From positions 618,169,348 to 618,233,347 of the forward strand of contig CM057342.1 in the NCBI GenBank assembly GCA_030015575.1: 64,000 bases of DNA. Direction: 5' to 3'. The notes beneath the pieces were generated by a model. That model was not told where the DNA came from and ran no database searches. It saw only the letters and a program-made list of their open reading frames with translations. Of the stretch, positions 55,524 to 64,000 are shown piece after piece. Both the position numbers and the translations under genes were made by a program. Origin of the DNA: Agapanthus africanus. Taxonomy: Eukaryota; Streptophyta; Magnoliopsida; Asparagales; Amaryllidaceae. Position 1 is the stretch's first letter, and the number at the start of each line of letters is the position of its first letter.

Positions 55524-58406
55524 CTAAGGCCAGTTATTGGCGTATCTCATACCCAACATCTCAAAAAGTCGCTCATGCTGTGGCTGAGGGAGGGCCTTGG
55601 TGAGTGGATCCGCGGCGTTGTTCTTTGTGTCAACTCTCTTAATCTCGATCTCACGGCGATCTACAATCTCCCGGATCAAATGAAAGCGCCTCAGGATGTG
55701 TCTGGACCGCTGATGGGATCTGGGCTCCTTGGCTAACGCCATCGCCCCATTATTGTCACAATACAAAGGTATTGGATCAATAATGGTTGGAACTACTCCT
55801 AGCTCCGAGACGAACTTCTTCATCCAGACGGCTTCCTTGGCGGCATCATTTGCAGCAATGTACTCAGCTTCCATCGTAGAGTCTGCAACGGTATCCTGTT
55901 TGGAACTCTTCCAACTTACCGTCCCTCCATTGAGGGTAAATACAAACCCTGAGATAGATTTGCTGTCATCCTTATTGCTCTGGAAGCTCGAATCGGTAAA
56001 GGCCTCCATTTGGAGATCTGTATTACCATACACCAAGAACAATTCTTTAGTCCTTCGTAAGTACTTAAGAATGTTCTTCACAGCTGTCCAGTGGTTCTCC
56101 CCTGGGTTGGATTGATACCTGCTTACAACACTAAGTGCATAAGCTACATCTGGGCGTGTACATAACATCGCATACATTATAGATCCTACTGCCGAAGCAT
56201 AAGGTATAATGCTCATGCGAGCTCTCTCTTCATCGGTCTTTGGACAAGAATCCTTGGAGAGAGTGACTCCATGGCAAGCGGGTAAGGCACCCCGCTTGGA
56301 GTCTTCCATACTAAACCTCTTTAGGATGGTGTTGATGTACCTGGTTTGGGACAGTCCCAATAACTTTTTGGATCTATCCCTATAGATCCTTATGCCCAGG
56401 ATGTATGTGGCATCACCCAGGTCCTTCATGGAGAACCTTAGTGATAAGAATGATTTAACCGACTGTAGCATAGGAATATCATTTCCTATCAGAAGAATGT
56501 CATCCACGTACAATACGAGGAATGTGACAGCTCTTCCTACAGCCTTCTTATAAACACAAGGTTCATCTGGATTTTTGATGAAATCAAACTCTTTGATAAC
56601 ATCATCGAAACAGATGTTCCAACTCCGAGATGCCTGCTTCAACCCATATATGGATTTAAGCAATTTACATGCTTTCTCGCTGCTCCCACTGTCAATGAAG
56701 CCCTCTGGCTGATCCATATAAACGCATTCTTCTAAATTTCCATTTAGAAATGCTGTTTTAACGTCCATCTGCCAGATTTCATAGTCGTAGTGAGCAGCAA
56801 TAGCAAGTAGGATCCGAATGGATTTAAGCATGGCTACGGGCGAAAAAGTTTCGTCATAGTCCAAACCTGGTCTTTGACGAAAACCTTTCGCCACAAGTCT
56901 TGCCTTATAGGTCTCTACCTGCCCATCCACAACAATCTTTCTTTTAAAGATCCATTTGCACCCTACAGGTTTTACCCCAGGGGGTACAACGTCCAAAGTC
57001 CATACTTTGTTGGTGTACATAGACTCCATTTCGGATCTCATGGCATCCAGCCACTTCACAGAGTCACCACTCGTGATAGCCTGCTGAAAACTGGTAGGAT
57101 CATCATCATCCATGATGCAATCTTCTCCGTTACCATCAATAAGGAAACCGTAGTACCTCTCCGGTGGGCGAGAAGTCCTACCAGACCTACGGAGTGGCCG
57201 AGGTTCTTCAGTTTCTATTGCAACAGCCGGTTCAACCAAATCGTCATTTGTAGTTTGTGTCTCCAGAACCTCTTCTAGATCTACCACCTTGCCATCATCT
57301 TTATCTGTGAAAAACTCTTTTTCCAAGAATGTGGCATACTGAGAGACAAACACTTTTTGTTCCTCTTTGTGGTAGAATAGATATCCATAAGAATTCTTTG
57401 GATATCCCACAAAGTTACACATGACTGACCGTGTCTCGAGTTTGTCCGGATTCTGTTTTTTAACATAGGTTGGGCAACCCCAAATCCTAATTCTCTTGAG
57501 AGATGGTCTCTTCCCATTCCATATCTCATATGGCGTGGTAGACACGGCTTTGGTCGGAACCCTGTTTAGCAGAAACGCTGCAGTCTCCAATGCATGCCCC
57601 CAAAACGATACTGGTAACTCAGCGTCACTCATCATGGACTGGACCATATCTAATAGGGTCCTATTCCGTCGTTCTGACACACCGTTGTGCTGTGGTGTGT
57701 AAGGAGGAGTGAGCTGAGAGAGAATCCCATTCTCTTTTAGGAAGTTTGCAAATTCTGTACTGAGATACTCTCCACCTCGATCTGATCGAAGCATTTTAAT
57801 ACTCAAGCTGGTTTGTTTTTCTACTTCTTGTTTATATTCAACGAATTTCTCGAAAGCGTCGGACTTGTGCTTTAATAAAAATACATGACCGAATCTTGAG
57901 AAATCGTCGGTGAATGTAATGAAGTATGAAAAACCGCCTCTAGCCTGTGTAGACATTGGCCCACATACATCACTATGTATGAGGCCAAGGAGCTGAGTAG
58001 CTCTTTCTCCGTGTCCGGTAAACGGAGTTTTGGTCATTTTACCCTTGATACAAGACTGGCAAGTCGCATAAGATTTATATTCAAAAGAGTTTAAATATCC
58101 ATCTTTGTGTAACCTGTTTAGTCTTGTTTTGTTAATATGACCAAGTCTACAATACCAAAGAAAAGCTTCATTTAATTCTGAAAGTTTTCTTTTATTAGTG
58201 TGTTGTATACTGAAAACTGTGTGTTGATTTAGGACATATATTCCGTTATTAAGCGTACCATACCCAACCAACATTTGATTTAGGTGAATGTTCATAACAT
58301 TGTTCTGCAACACAAAATTATATCCTTCATTGTCCAACAAAGAAACGGATATTATATTACATAGCATACTTGGTACAAAATAACATGGATTCAAAATCAA
58401 AATACA
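55524..58406 (-). CDS. Copia 3 pol: integrase, reverse transcriptase, RNase H
   Basis: This is the only long open pol in the window, 958 codons counted from a TTG at 58400. That is probably not a true start, since the frame is continuous with gag apart from one stop. Residues below are numbered from it. Pre-integrase HHCC: H88, H98, C114, C117. Integrase DDE triad: D144 (IHSDVCGP), D207 (RSDRGGEYL) and E243 (NGVSERRNRT), with 35 residues between the last two. RT: D546 (MDVKTAFLNG) and YVDDILLIG with D633 and D634. RNase H: D803 (FTDSSF), E844 (STMEAEY) and D882 (YCDNN), then NNAADPLTKAL near the end. All catalytic residues I can place are present. It would copy the element's RNA and insert the DNA, in cytoplasmic particles and then the nucleus. 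Closest relative here is the decayed Copia 2 pol. Confidence 0.93.
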   Translation of the reverse strand, partial: CILILNPCYFVPSMLCNIISVSLLDNEGYNFVLQNNVMNIHLNQMLVGYGTLNNGIYVLNQHTVFSIQHTNKRKLSELNEAFLWYCRLGHINKTRLNRLHKDGYLNSFEYKSYATCQSCIKGKMTKTPFTGHGERATQLLGLIHSDVCGPMSTQARGGFSYFITFTDDFSRFGHVFLLKHKSDAFEKFVEYKQEVEKQTSLSIKMLRSDRGGEYLSTEFANFLKENGILSQLTPPYTPQHNGVSERRNRTLLDMVQSMMSDAELPVSFWGHALETAAFLLNRVPTKAVSTTPYEIWNGKRPSLKRIRIWGCPTYVKKQNPDKLETRSVMCNFVGYPKNSYGYLFYHKEEQKVFVSQYATFLEKEFFTDKDDGKVVDLEEVLETQTTNDDLVEPAVAIETEEPRPLRRSGRTSRPPERYYGFLIDGNGEDCIMDDDDPTSFQQAITSGDSVKWLDAMRSEMESMYTNKVWTLDVVPPGVKPVGCKWIFKRKIVVDGQVETYKARLVAKGFRQRPGLDYDETFSPVAMLKSIRILLAIAAHYDYEIWQMDVKTAFLNGNLEECVYMDQPEGFIDSGSSEKACKLLKSIYGLKQASRSWNICFDDVIKEFDFIKNPDEPCVYKKAVGRAVTFLVLYVDDILLIGNDIPMLQSVKSFLSLRFSMKDLGDATYILGIRIYRDRSKKLLGLSQTRYINTILKRFSMEDSKRGALPACHGVTLSKDSCPKTDEERARMSIIPYASAVGSIMYAMLCTRPDVAYALSVVSRYQSNPGENHWTAVKNILKYLRRTKELFLVYGNTDLQMEAFTDSSFQSNKDDSKSISGFVFTLNGGTVSWKSSKQDTVADSTMEAEYIAANDAAKEAVWMKKFVSELGVVPTIIDPIPLYCDNNGAMALAKEPRSHQRSRHILRRFHLIREIVDRREIEIKRVDTKNNAADPLTKALPQPQHERLFEMLGMRYANNWP

Positions 58407-59450
58407 TCAAGATGGCAACCCCAAGTGATACTCTCCCACTGCGACTGTATGTACATTGGAACCATTTCCAACGCGGAGAGTATGGTCACCTGTCTTCAAA
58501 ACCTTGCTATTTCTCAGCCCCTGCATAGAATTGCAAATGTGAGAACCTGAACCGGTATCCAATACCCAGGAAGCAGAGTTTATAGAAAAACAGTTTTCAG
58601 TCACAAACGCACCTGAAGCAGAAGCATCACCATGCTTCTTCTTGAGACTTAGGTACTCTGTGCAATTGCGCTTCCAATGTCCTGTCTTGTGGCAATGAAA
58701 ACACTCGCCTTTCCCTGGGTCTCCAGCCGTGGACTTTCCCTTTCCCTTCACCTTTTTGACTCCGCCCTTAGGATTAGTGGGTTTCTTCTTTTTCTTTCCC
58801 TTGGCCTTAGCTTTTGGGCGAGAAGAAGAAGACTGTCCAATGGTCATAACGGGAGTCTTTGCTGACTTCATAGTGCTCTCTGCACTCCTTAACATATTAA
58901 GGAGTTCAGGGAGGTCCTTCTCCATGCCATGCATGTTGAAGTTCACTATGAACTGAGCAAAGGTGGAGGGGAGGGACTGCAGAATAATATCTATATATTG
59001 TTCATTGTCCATTGTCCATCCAAGGTCCTCAAGCTCTTCTATAAGAGCTATCATCTTCAACACATGGTCTCCTACTGGTGTGACAGGGGCCATTCGCATC
59101 TGAAACAGTTTCTTTGATGCTTTGTATCGTAATACGCGGGATTGCTCCCCATACAACTCCTTTGTATGGAGCAGTATCCCGTGAATGTCCATGTCCTCGT
59201 GTTGCTTTTGATGTGTGTTATCCATCGATGCAAGCACGAGGCATGTGGCTGTGGCACAGTCAGCGTCCCATGTCTTGCGGACTTCAATGTCCGCAACTGA
59301 GGATTTTGGACCTGGGACGGGCGGGGCTGAAGCCGTGAGGACATATGATACTTTATCATAAGTCAAGGCGATCTTCAGATTCCTTAGCCAGTCTTTATAG
59401 TTGGTCCCATTCAGTTTGTTTTTATCTAGTAGAAGCTTAAGTCCAGTCAT
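58407..59450 (-). CDS. Copia 3 gag-protease part
   Basis: The frame has 347 codons from an ATG at 59450 (MTGLKLLLDKNKLNGTNYKD). Residues 1-200 form the gag domain (LNGTNYKDWLRNL, then a helical core with LGWTMDNEQY and QSLPSTFAQF). A basic lysine-rich linker leads to a CCHC zinc knuckle, CFHCHKTGHWKRNC, at 250-263. The aspartic protease motif WVLDTGSGSHICN has its catalytic Asp at 298. The frame ends at a TGA (58409-58407) inside the protease region and continues in the same frame as pol. It looks like a polyprotein split by one nonsense change, not a natural stop, because the stop falls within the protease. Gag assembles the particle and protease matures it. Confidence 0.92.
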   Translation of the reverse strand: MTGLKLLLDKNKLNGTNYKDWLRNLKIALTYDKVSYVLTASAPPVPGPKSSVADIEVRKTWDADCATATCLVLASMDNTHQKQHEDMDIHGILLHTKELYGEQSRVLRYKASKKLFQMRMAPVTPVGDHVLKMIALIEELEDLGWTMDNEQYIDIILQSLPSTFAQFIVNFNMHGMEKDLPELLNMLRSAESTMKSAKTPVMTIGQSSSSRPKAKAKGKKKKKPTNPKGGVKKVKGKGKSTAGDPGKGECFHCHKTGHWKRNCTEYLSLKKKHGDASASGAFVTENCFSINSASWVLDTGSGSHICNSMQGLRNSKVLKTGDHTLRVGNGSNVHTVAVGEYHLGLPS

Positions 59451-60240
59451 TGGTATCTGCCATTAAGAGAGAGAAAAGAATACACTCAGCGAAAGCTCTT
59501 GCATAGATTAGATTGGTTTATTATCTTGTCTAATCGATGTTTCCCACTGCTTTTTATCAAGTTTTTCTTTCAAACCTTAAAAAGAAAAACTAGCCAGGAT
59601 TAATTACAGTCTACAACTTCGCTAACCGTTCAGCCAGACCAGTGTCGGTACTTTGAGGGAGGTTCCCCGTGCTTTCGCACGGACCTAATTAGAGTAAACC
59701 TCGTTTTCCCAGAGGCGGAGCCCCGTTAACACCTTTCTAGACACCTAATGAGTTAGCTAATTGTAAACTGTAAAACTCTCCTAGGAGCAACTATTGTCCA
59801 CAGTGGGATCGGGATCCAACCATCATATGGAAGGTATGCAATCTCATTGCAAATTTCAACACTTGAAATTCCCGATGTAATTTTTACCCCTAGTACTTAT
59901 GACCTTAACTATAGTCAACAAATCATAAGTACCAGTCAAGTTCTACCCGTCATTTCTTGATCAATTAGACCCACCCATATGACCCTTAACTATGGTCAAC
60001 AAAGTCGTATGAATGTCCTAATTAATCTGCATCATATGCAGTGTAGGAAGACATCACTTAGCTACCGTACACTACGCCTTAACTAAAGTCAACAAACGTA
60101 GCACGAATACTAAGTACTCTACTTCCTAAAATGACGGAGGGTTGCGAATGATTTTTAAGAAAATCTTTAACGCTTTGAACTTGATATCGTTGTAGAATCA
60201 AACAGTTTTCAAAAGGAGTGGCTTAAGCTCCGCAGTTTTG
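59451..60240 (-). mobile_element. Copia 3 leader, truncated
   Basis: It is homologous to the Copia 2 leader (38952 to about 39720), with shared CCAGTGTCGGTACTTTGAGG and CCTCGTTTTCCCAGAGGCG. Hairpins lie at 59893-59932, about 59975-60012 and 60072-60101. A pyrimidine-rich tract ending in GGCAG lies just before the gag ATG on the - strand (about 59475-59457), resembling a splice acceptor. Homology fades at about 60210-60240, next to the Athila-like LTR, so the primer-binding site and 5' LTR are not in the window. Confidence 0.75.
59893..60101 (-). other. three hairpins with a shared loop in Copia 3 leader
   Basis: The loop phrase CCTTAACTAAAGTCAACAAA (with small changes) occurs three times. 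Arms are GTACTTATGA/TCATAAGTAC (59893-59902 and 59923-59932), CATATGAC/GTCGTATG, and CTACG/CGTAG (60072-60076 and 60097-60101). The arms differ from those in Copia 2 but still pair. Confidence 0.78.
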
Positions 60241-60278
60241 AAATGTAGCTTTTTCACAAATAGCCGAGTAGTTGATTG

Positions 60279-61845
60279 TTAGGATACGAGCGTGTTCAAG
60301 TTCTAGTTTAAAATACCGCAATCAAGACGGTTTCGCACGTAGCTAGCCGGTTGAGTACGGGTCGTCCGCAGGGAGATGGGAATCTTTTTCTATGTGTTTT
60401 TCGACGAGTTAAGTCCGGTTGTTCAGATTTTGTTTGTAGTTATCTAAGTGTTGAGTTGATATTTAAAGAGAGCTTGTTAGGGTTAGGATTAGGTTAGTTT
60501 GAGTTAGGAGTCTCCACATCTTTCGTTGCCCCACTTAATATCGGTGTTACGGTAATCGGCAACAACGGGGATTAGCACGACTAGGAAGGAACTTGCGAGT
60601 ATAAGCTAGGCTTTCCAACGCATAGTCCTTCCTTTTGGTGCTTGTCCGTCCGTTCTTGGCTCTTATCCATAACCTCCGGGTAATTCAACCACAACCGGTC
60701 TCACTACGGAATCACCGCTATCATGTAGGATAGGGTGCCGTAAGGAGCGGATTGTGGTTGGGTTAACGGGAGTTGATTTAAGTTGTTGGGCAAGGAAAGA
60801 GTGAGAGAGATTTCCTTCTCTCAAACTTCCCTTATCCTACCCTAACAAGTATAGAACTACTCACACTTCATAATACGGAAAAATAAAACAACACAAAAGA
60901 GGAAGATAGAAAGAAAGAGAAGAATACGACTAACTGTTTGCGACCTCACCTTGGCGAGGATCAAGCGTAAGTATCATTGTCGTATGAAAGGATAAAGAAA
61001 AAGAGAGAAGAAACAAACAACAAGGAAATAACAACAACTACTTAACAATTAAAATTACAACAATTATAACAAGTAAAGAAAGAGACAAGCATGATAATAA
61101 AAATGGTCTTCTTTATTCATCACTCTTCACTCAAAAGCTCACTTACAAGTTTAATGGAGAAGAGGTGAGAAGAGGAAGAAGAACATGCACTAAAACCTAG
61201 CAAAGAAAAATACAAGATTATGGACCCTTTCCTTCACAAACTTCTGGGGTATTTATAGGCTGAAAGATGAGAAACTAGGGCAACAATACGGGCCCTCATG
61301 AAAAGACCAAAGAGCCCCTAAAAACCCTAACCGTTTGGCGCCAAGATGGCCGCGGAAGGGCGGCCAAAACCCCCATTTGGCCGCGCTTCCGCGGCCGTTT
61401 AGAGGAGTTGGGCCCATATCTTTTTGGTGCTGGCCTGGTTTGGTGTGTCCTGCATTCTGGTATATGTATTTTCTCATAATTTCTTCACGAATTTTCCAGA
61501 ATTTCTGTTGAGGGAAAGGTGGACTTTTTGTCAAGATTTTGTCATGATTGCCTCGAGCTCCGCGTAGATCTCTTGGATCTTGTGCCACCATTGAGCCTTG
61601 TGCATAGATTTGACATTTTTGTCTTCCTACTGGTATCTGGTAACAAACGGATGAGGGACGGAGACCGTGTTTTATCTGTGGTCGGCAAGAACCCGGATTT
61701 TTTCGTCTTTTCCATGAATTTCTCCGTTTGAGAACCGGGAACCTGTATCCTGCAATTGACTAGCAAACACGGCTCAAGAGTATCTACCGACATGCAATGT
61801 GATAAAAATTGGGCGGTATGAAAATGCAAAAATCTGATATGAACA
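60279..61845 (-). mobile_element. Athila-like 3' LTR (right-hand element)
   Basis: On the - strand it starts TGTTCATATCAG at 61845, right after the polypurine tract. Its end is placed at TATCCTAACA (60279), though an end a few bases to either side is possible. The region 60241-60278 is unassigned. A TATA-like CTATAAAT lies at 61258-61251. A GC-palindrome pair lies about 90 bp upstream of it. The LTR is 1.57 kb, like the left-hand copy (1.48 kb). Open frames 61253-61591 and 61519-61889 are LTR sequence. Confidence 0.8.
61348..61396. repeat. paired GC palindromes in LTR promoter region
   Basis: GGCCGCGGAAGGGCGGCC (61348-61365) and GGCCGCGCTTCCGCGGCC (61379-61396) are separated by 13 bp, matching the arrangement at 1270-1316. 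Confidence 0.8.
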
Positions 61846-61862
61846 AATACCCCCAAACTTAT
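61846..61862 (-). other. polypurine tract of right-hand Athila-like element
   Basis: ATAAGTTTGGGGGTATT on the - strand is followed at once by the LTR start TGTTCA. Confidence 0.82.
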
Positions 61863-63529
61863 CATTTGCTCGTCCCGAGCAAAGTCCATTTATTCACAAA
61901 AATTTCCTAACCTCACTTTCGCAGGGAACGCGATTGCACTGAGCATGTGCAACAAGCCGTTAAACCTCTAGGTGTCCCTAGTAGGAGGAGTGTTGTCTCC
62001 TGAGGGTTTTCAGCGGATACTACCCACAAAATCCGGTCAAGTTGGTTTGTAAAAAATGACTAAGTTTCAAACCCTAAAGTTTTGTTTTAGAAAATAACAA
62101 TTCTATAATCCTTAGTCTAGACTATCGAACCTTTATTTTTCACACCTCACATCTTATTTAACTACAGATTTTATATGTCTTTACGTGCAGTGCGGATAGT
62201 GTCGTTAAGTTCCAGAAGGATCGATTAGAGTCATCATGTCGCACAATAAAGCCCAGATAACAATTTTAAAAGGATCACATAAGTTTTATAATGAGTTAAG
62301 CATTTTTCAAGTTTCGTTTTGCAGTAAGGTTTCAACTTTAGAATTTCTATCTTCCTTAACAGGAAACTAAGTCGTATTTTTCACTCCACCTTTTTCTTGT
62401 TTTCATTTCATACACACCACTGTGAACGTGCAATAGTCTTTATCAAAGAGTAAAACCTTCATATCTCCGTTAAAAAAATTTTTTAAAAGCCTGTCTTTTA
62501 TCAAGATTATTCTCACACAAAGAACCGTTAGGAATTTTAACTCGGAGAGAACACTTGCTTGATTTTGTTTTAAACTGGACTTTCTAGGCTTCTTAGCGAG
62601 CTTTGAGCCAATGCACCCAAACCAGTTGGTTTTAGGGCATTAGGTGTAGAAACACCCCAGCGGACTTAATTACTCAAGTTACCTAGGTCCAAAAACAAAA
62701 GACAGTTTGGCGTGAAAATCAGATGATTTAATACGAACGGAGATATAACCGGTAGTTCAAATATTTTTTTTTTTTGAATAAAAGACGTGTCTAGTGGGTT
62801 TGGTGTGTAATCATTCCAATCAAGTTTTAGATGGGTTATTTTTCAGACTTAGCTCCTATTACGGCATCAATAACATTCCTTCATATTCGCTTTACTTCAT
62901 AAACTATTCTTGACATTACTTATTTCAGAACAAACCTATTTGATTCTCAGAAAATCATTTATCTGTTTAAAAGTTTGAACATGAAAGACTTGTCATCTAA
63001 TTCCCAAAACTCACGACACGTGTAGTGTGATGTAAAGACGTATATCAGCTATAGTTAACTTCAAAGGAGAGTTATCTTTCAGGTTTTCAAAATCCAAACA
63101 TAAGATCTAGTTATTCCTATTTTATCAAACAAAAACCGTCGAATGTTGAATCAGAGTTCTTCCACAAGCTAACTTGACAAAAAGGTTTTTATATTTTTGG
63201 AAAATTTTCAAATTTTTATGGATTTTATGGATTTTAATATGCAGATGCAAAATATACATATGAATGCGAAGGTAAGAAATGCGTACCGAGCGTACCCCCA
63301 AACTTAAACTGGACAGTGTCCTCACTGTCATTGCATGAAGAGAGTAGTTTGAAGGTTCAAAATTGTTGGTTAGCGATACACAAGTTTTATTTGTTTTTGT
63401 TTTGAAAGAAAAGAAAAAGAATATACACAAATATAAACAAAATGGTTTGTACATACCCCCAAACTTATTTGGAACAGTGTCCACTGTTCTTGGCTGGATA
63501 ACCGAAGTTTGGAGGTAGGCAGAGGAAGA
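61863..63529 (-). mobile_element. Athila-like 3' non-coding internal region
   Basis: This is 1.67 kb between the integrase stop and the polypurine tract, without supported genes. Near 61925-62045 it matches the left-hand copy. Two modules near the integrase end each join a hairpin to a polypurine-like tract. One is GAACAGTG/CACTGTTC (63472-63489) with the tract at 63454-63466. The other is GACAGTG/CACTGTC (63312-63329) with the tract at 63293-63305. The 63125-63484 frame has no recognisable domain. Confidence 0.7.
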
Positions 63530-63985
63530 TCAAGCAAGGTAAACCGGCTCCTGTAAGAACAGGAGCTCCTCTGTTGGTTCGGCGCTAAGGTACGGTTTGC
63601 ATCGGTGTCCGTTCACTTTGAAGAGTGAACCGTCCTTTGGATTTTCCAAATCCACAGCGCCCTGCGGATACACAGCCCGCACAAAATACGGCCCTTTCCA
63701 GCGAGATCGGAGCTTTCCAGGATGGAAGTGAAGTCGGGTGTCGTAAAGAAGTACCTGCTGACCAGGTACGAAGGTTTTGCGCACAAGGTGTTTATCATGA
63801 AACACCTTCGTTCGATTCTTAACGACAACCGCGTTGTCGTAAGCCTCATCCCTAAGCTCGTTCAGTTCGTTCAGCTGCAGCTTCCGATGGCTGCCCGCGT
63901 TCTTCAGAGACAGATTCAGCTCTTTTATCGCCCAAAACGCGCGATGCTCGATTTCGACAGGAAGGTGGCAGGCTTTTCCGTACAC
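63530..63985 (-). CDS. Athila-like gypsy integrase C-terminus (runs off the window)
   Basis: The last 151 codons of a gypsy polyprotein are present. They read [20 protein letters not shown], typical of Athila/Tat-type integrases just after the catalytic core. A basic linker follows, then [11 protein letters not shown] (a GPY/F module) and [16 protein letters not shown]. There is no chromodomain, which separates it from the Tekay elements. The frame is open to the right edge and the catalytic residues lie outside. Within the visible part I see no stop or frameshift, so this copy may be fairly young. Its 3' LTR follows at 61845. Confidence 0.85.
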   Translation of the reverse strand: MYGKACHLPVEIEHRAFWAIKELNLSLKNAGSHRKLQLNELNELRDEAYDNAVVVKNRTKVFHDKHLVRKTFVPGQQVLLYDTRLHFHPGKLRSRWKGPYFVRAVYPQGAVDLENPKDGSLFKVNGHRCKPYLSAEPTEELLFLQEPVYLA

Positions 63986-64000
63986 AAGCCGATAGGGAGA

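Noticed and set aside
55729-57702. Open frames on the + strand across Copia 3 pol (for example 55729-56115 and 56874-57278)
   Set aside because: They are complements of the intact pol frame, which carries all the expected catalytic motifs on the - strand.

Overview
This is repeat-rich plant nuclear DNA. I find no intact host gene in 64 kb. Almost everything I can assign is LTR retrotransposon sequence, mostly nested one element inside another. Primer-binding sites match plant initiator tRNA-Met, and the Ty1/copia, Ty3/gypsy chromovirus (Tekay/Del-like) and Athila-like proteins are all of plant type. I cannot name the species. Everything was read by eye, with no alignment or database search.

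Left half. Positions 1-2307 are the 3' end and 3' LTR of an Athila-like gypsy element on the + strand. A GC-rich LTR-like block follows (2373-3187). From 3200 to about 27960 lies an old, broken Ty1/copia element on the - strand (called Copia A). It is split by four later insertions. These are an AT-rich segment with exons of a replication protein A (RPA1)-like gene inside its 3' LTR (about 3.9-7.6 kb), and a solo 3.1-kb chromovirus LTR in RNase H (8456-11567, target duplication CGAAT). The third is a complete 11.9-kb chromovirus with two 4.03-kb LTRs (Tekay A, 13025-24944, duplication TCTAG). The fourth is a solo Sirevirus-like LTR in gag-pro (26081-27551).

Right half. An unassigned, repeat-laden block (27961-29911) is the target of Tekay B (+ strand, 5' LTR 29912-33916). 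Copia 2 (33991-44130, duplication GCTTA) sits just behind the Tekay B primer-binding site. Tekay C (44850 onward) sits behind the Tekay B gag. Copia 3 (53425 to about 60240) sits in the 3' LTR of Tekay C. An Athila-like element on the - strand breaks Copia 3 and runs off the right edge (60279-64000). Copia 3 has the only nearly intact coding capacity: a 347-aa Gag-protease part and a 958-aa integrase/RT/RNase H part in one frame, separated by one TGA codon.

Most interesting signals. (1) All five long chromovirus LTRs, including the diverged solo one, carry the same splice-site layout: a 73-74-nt internal exon flanked by AG and GTGAGT, then an intron of 1.2-2.1 kb. An internal inverted repeat keeps its pairing through compensatory changes. 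(2) The Copia 2 and Copia 3 leaders contain hairpins whose stems covary, and a splice-acceptor-like site just before gag. (3) Copia 2 and the Tekay A/C pair have decayed coding regions, yet Copia 2 has very similar LTRs and Tekay A and C share the same lesions. This suggests they were mobilised in trans. (4) Several unrelated LTRs carry arrays of perfect palindromes, mostly upstream of a TATA box.
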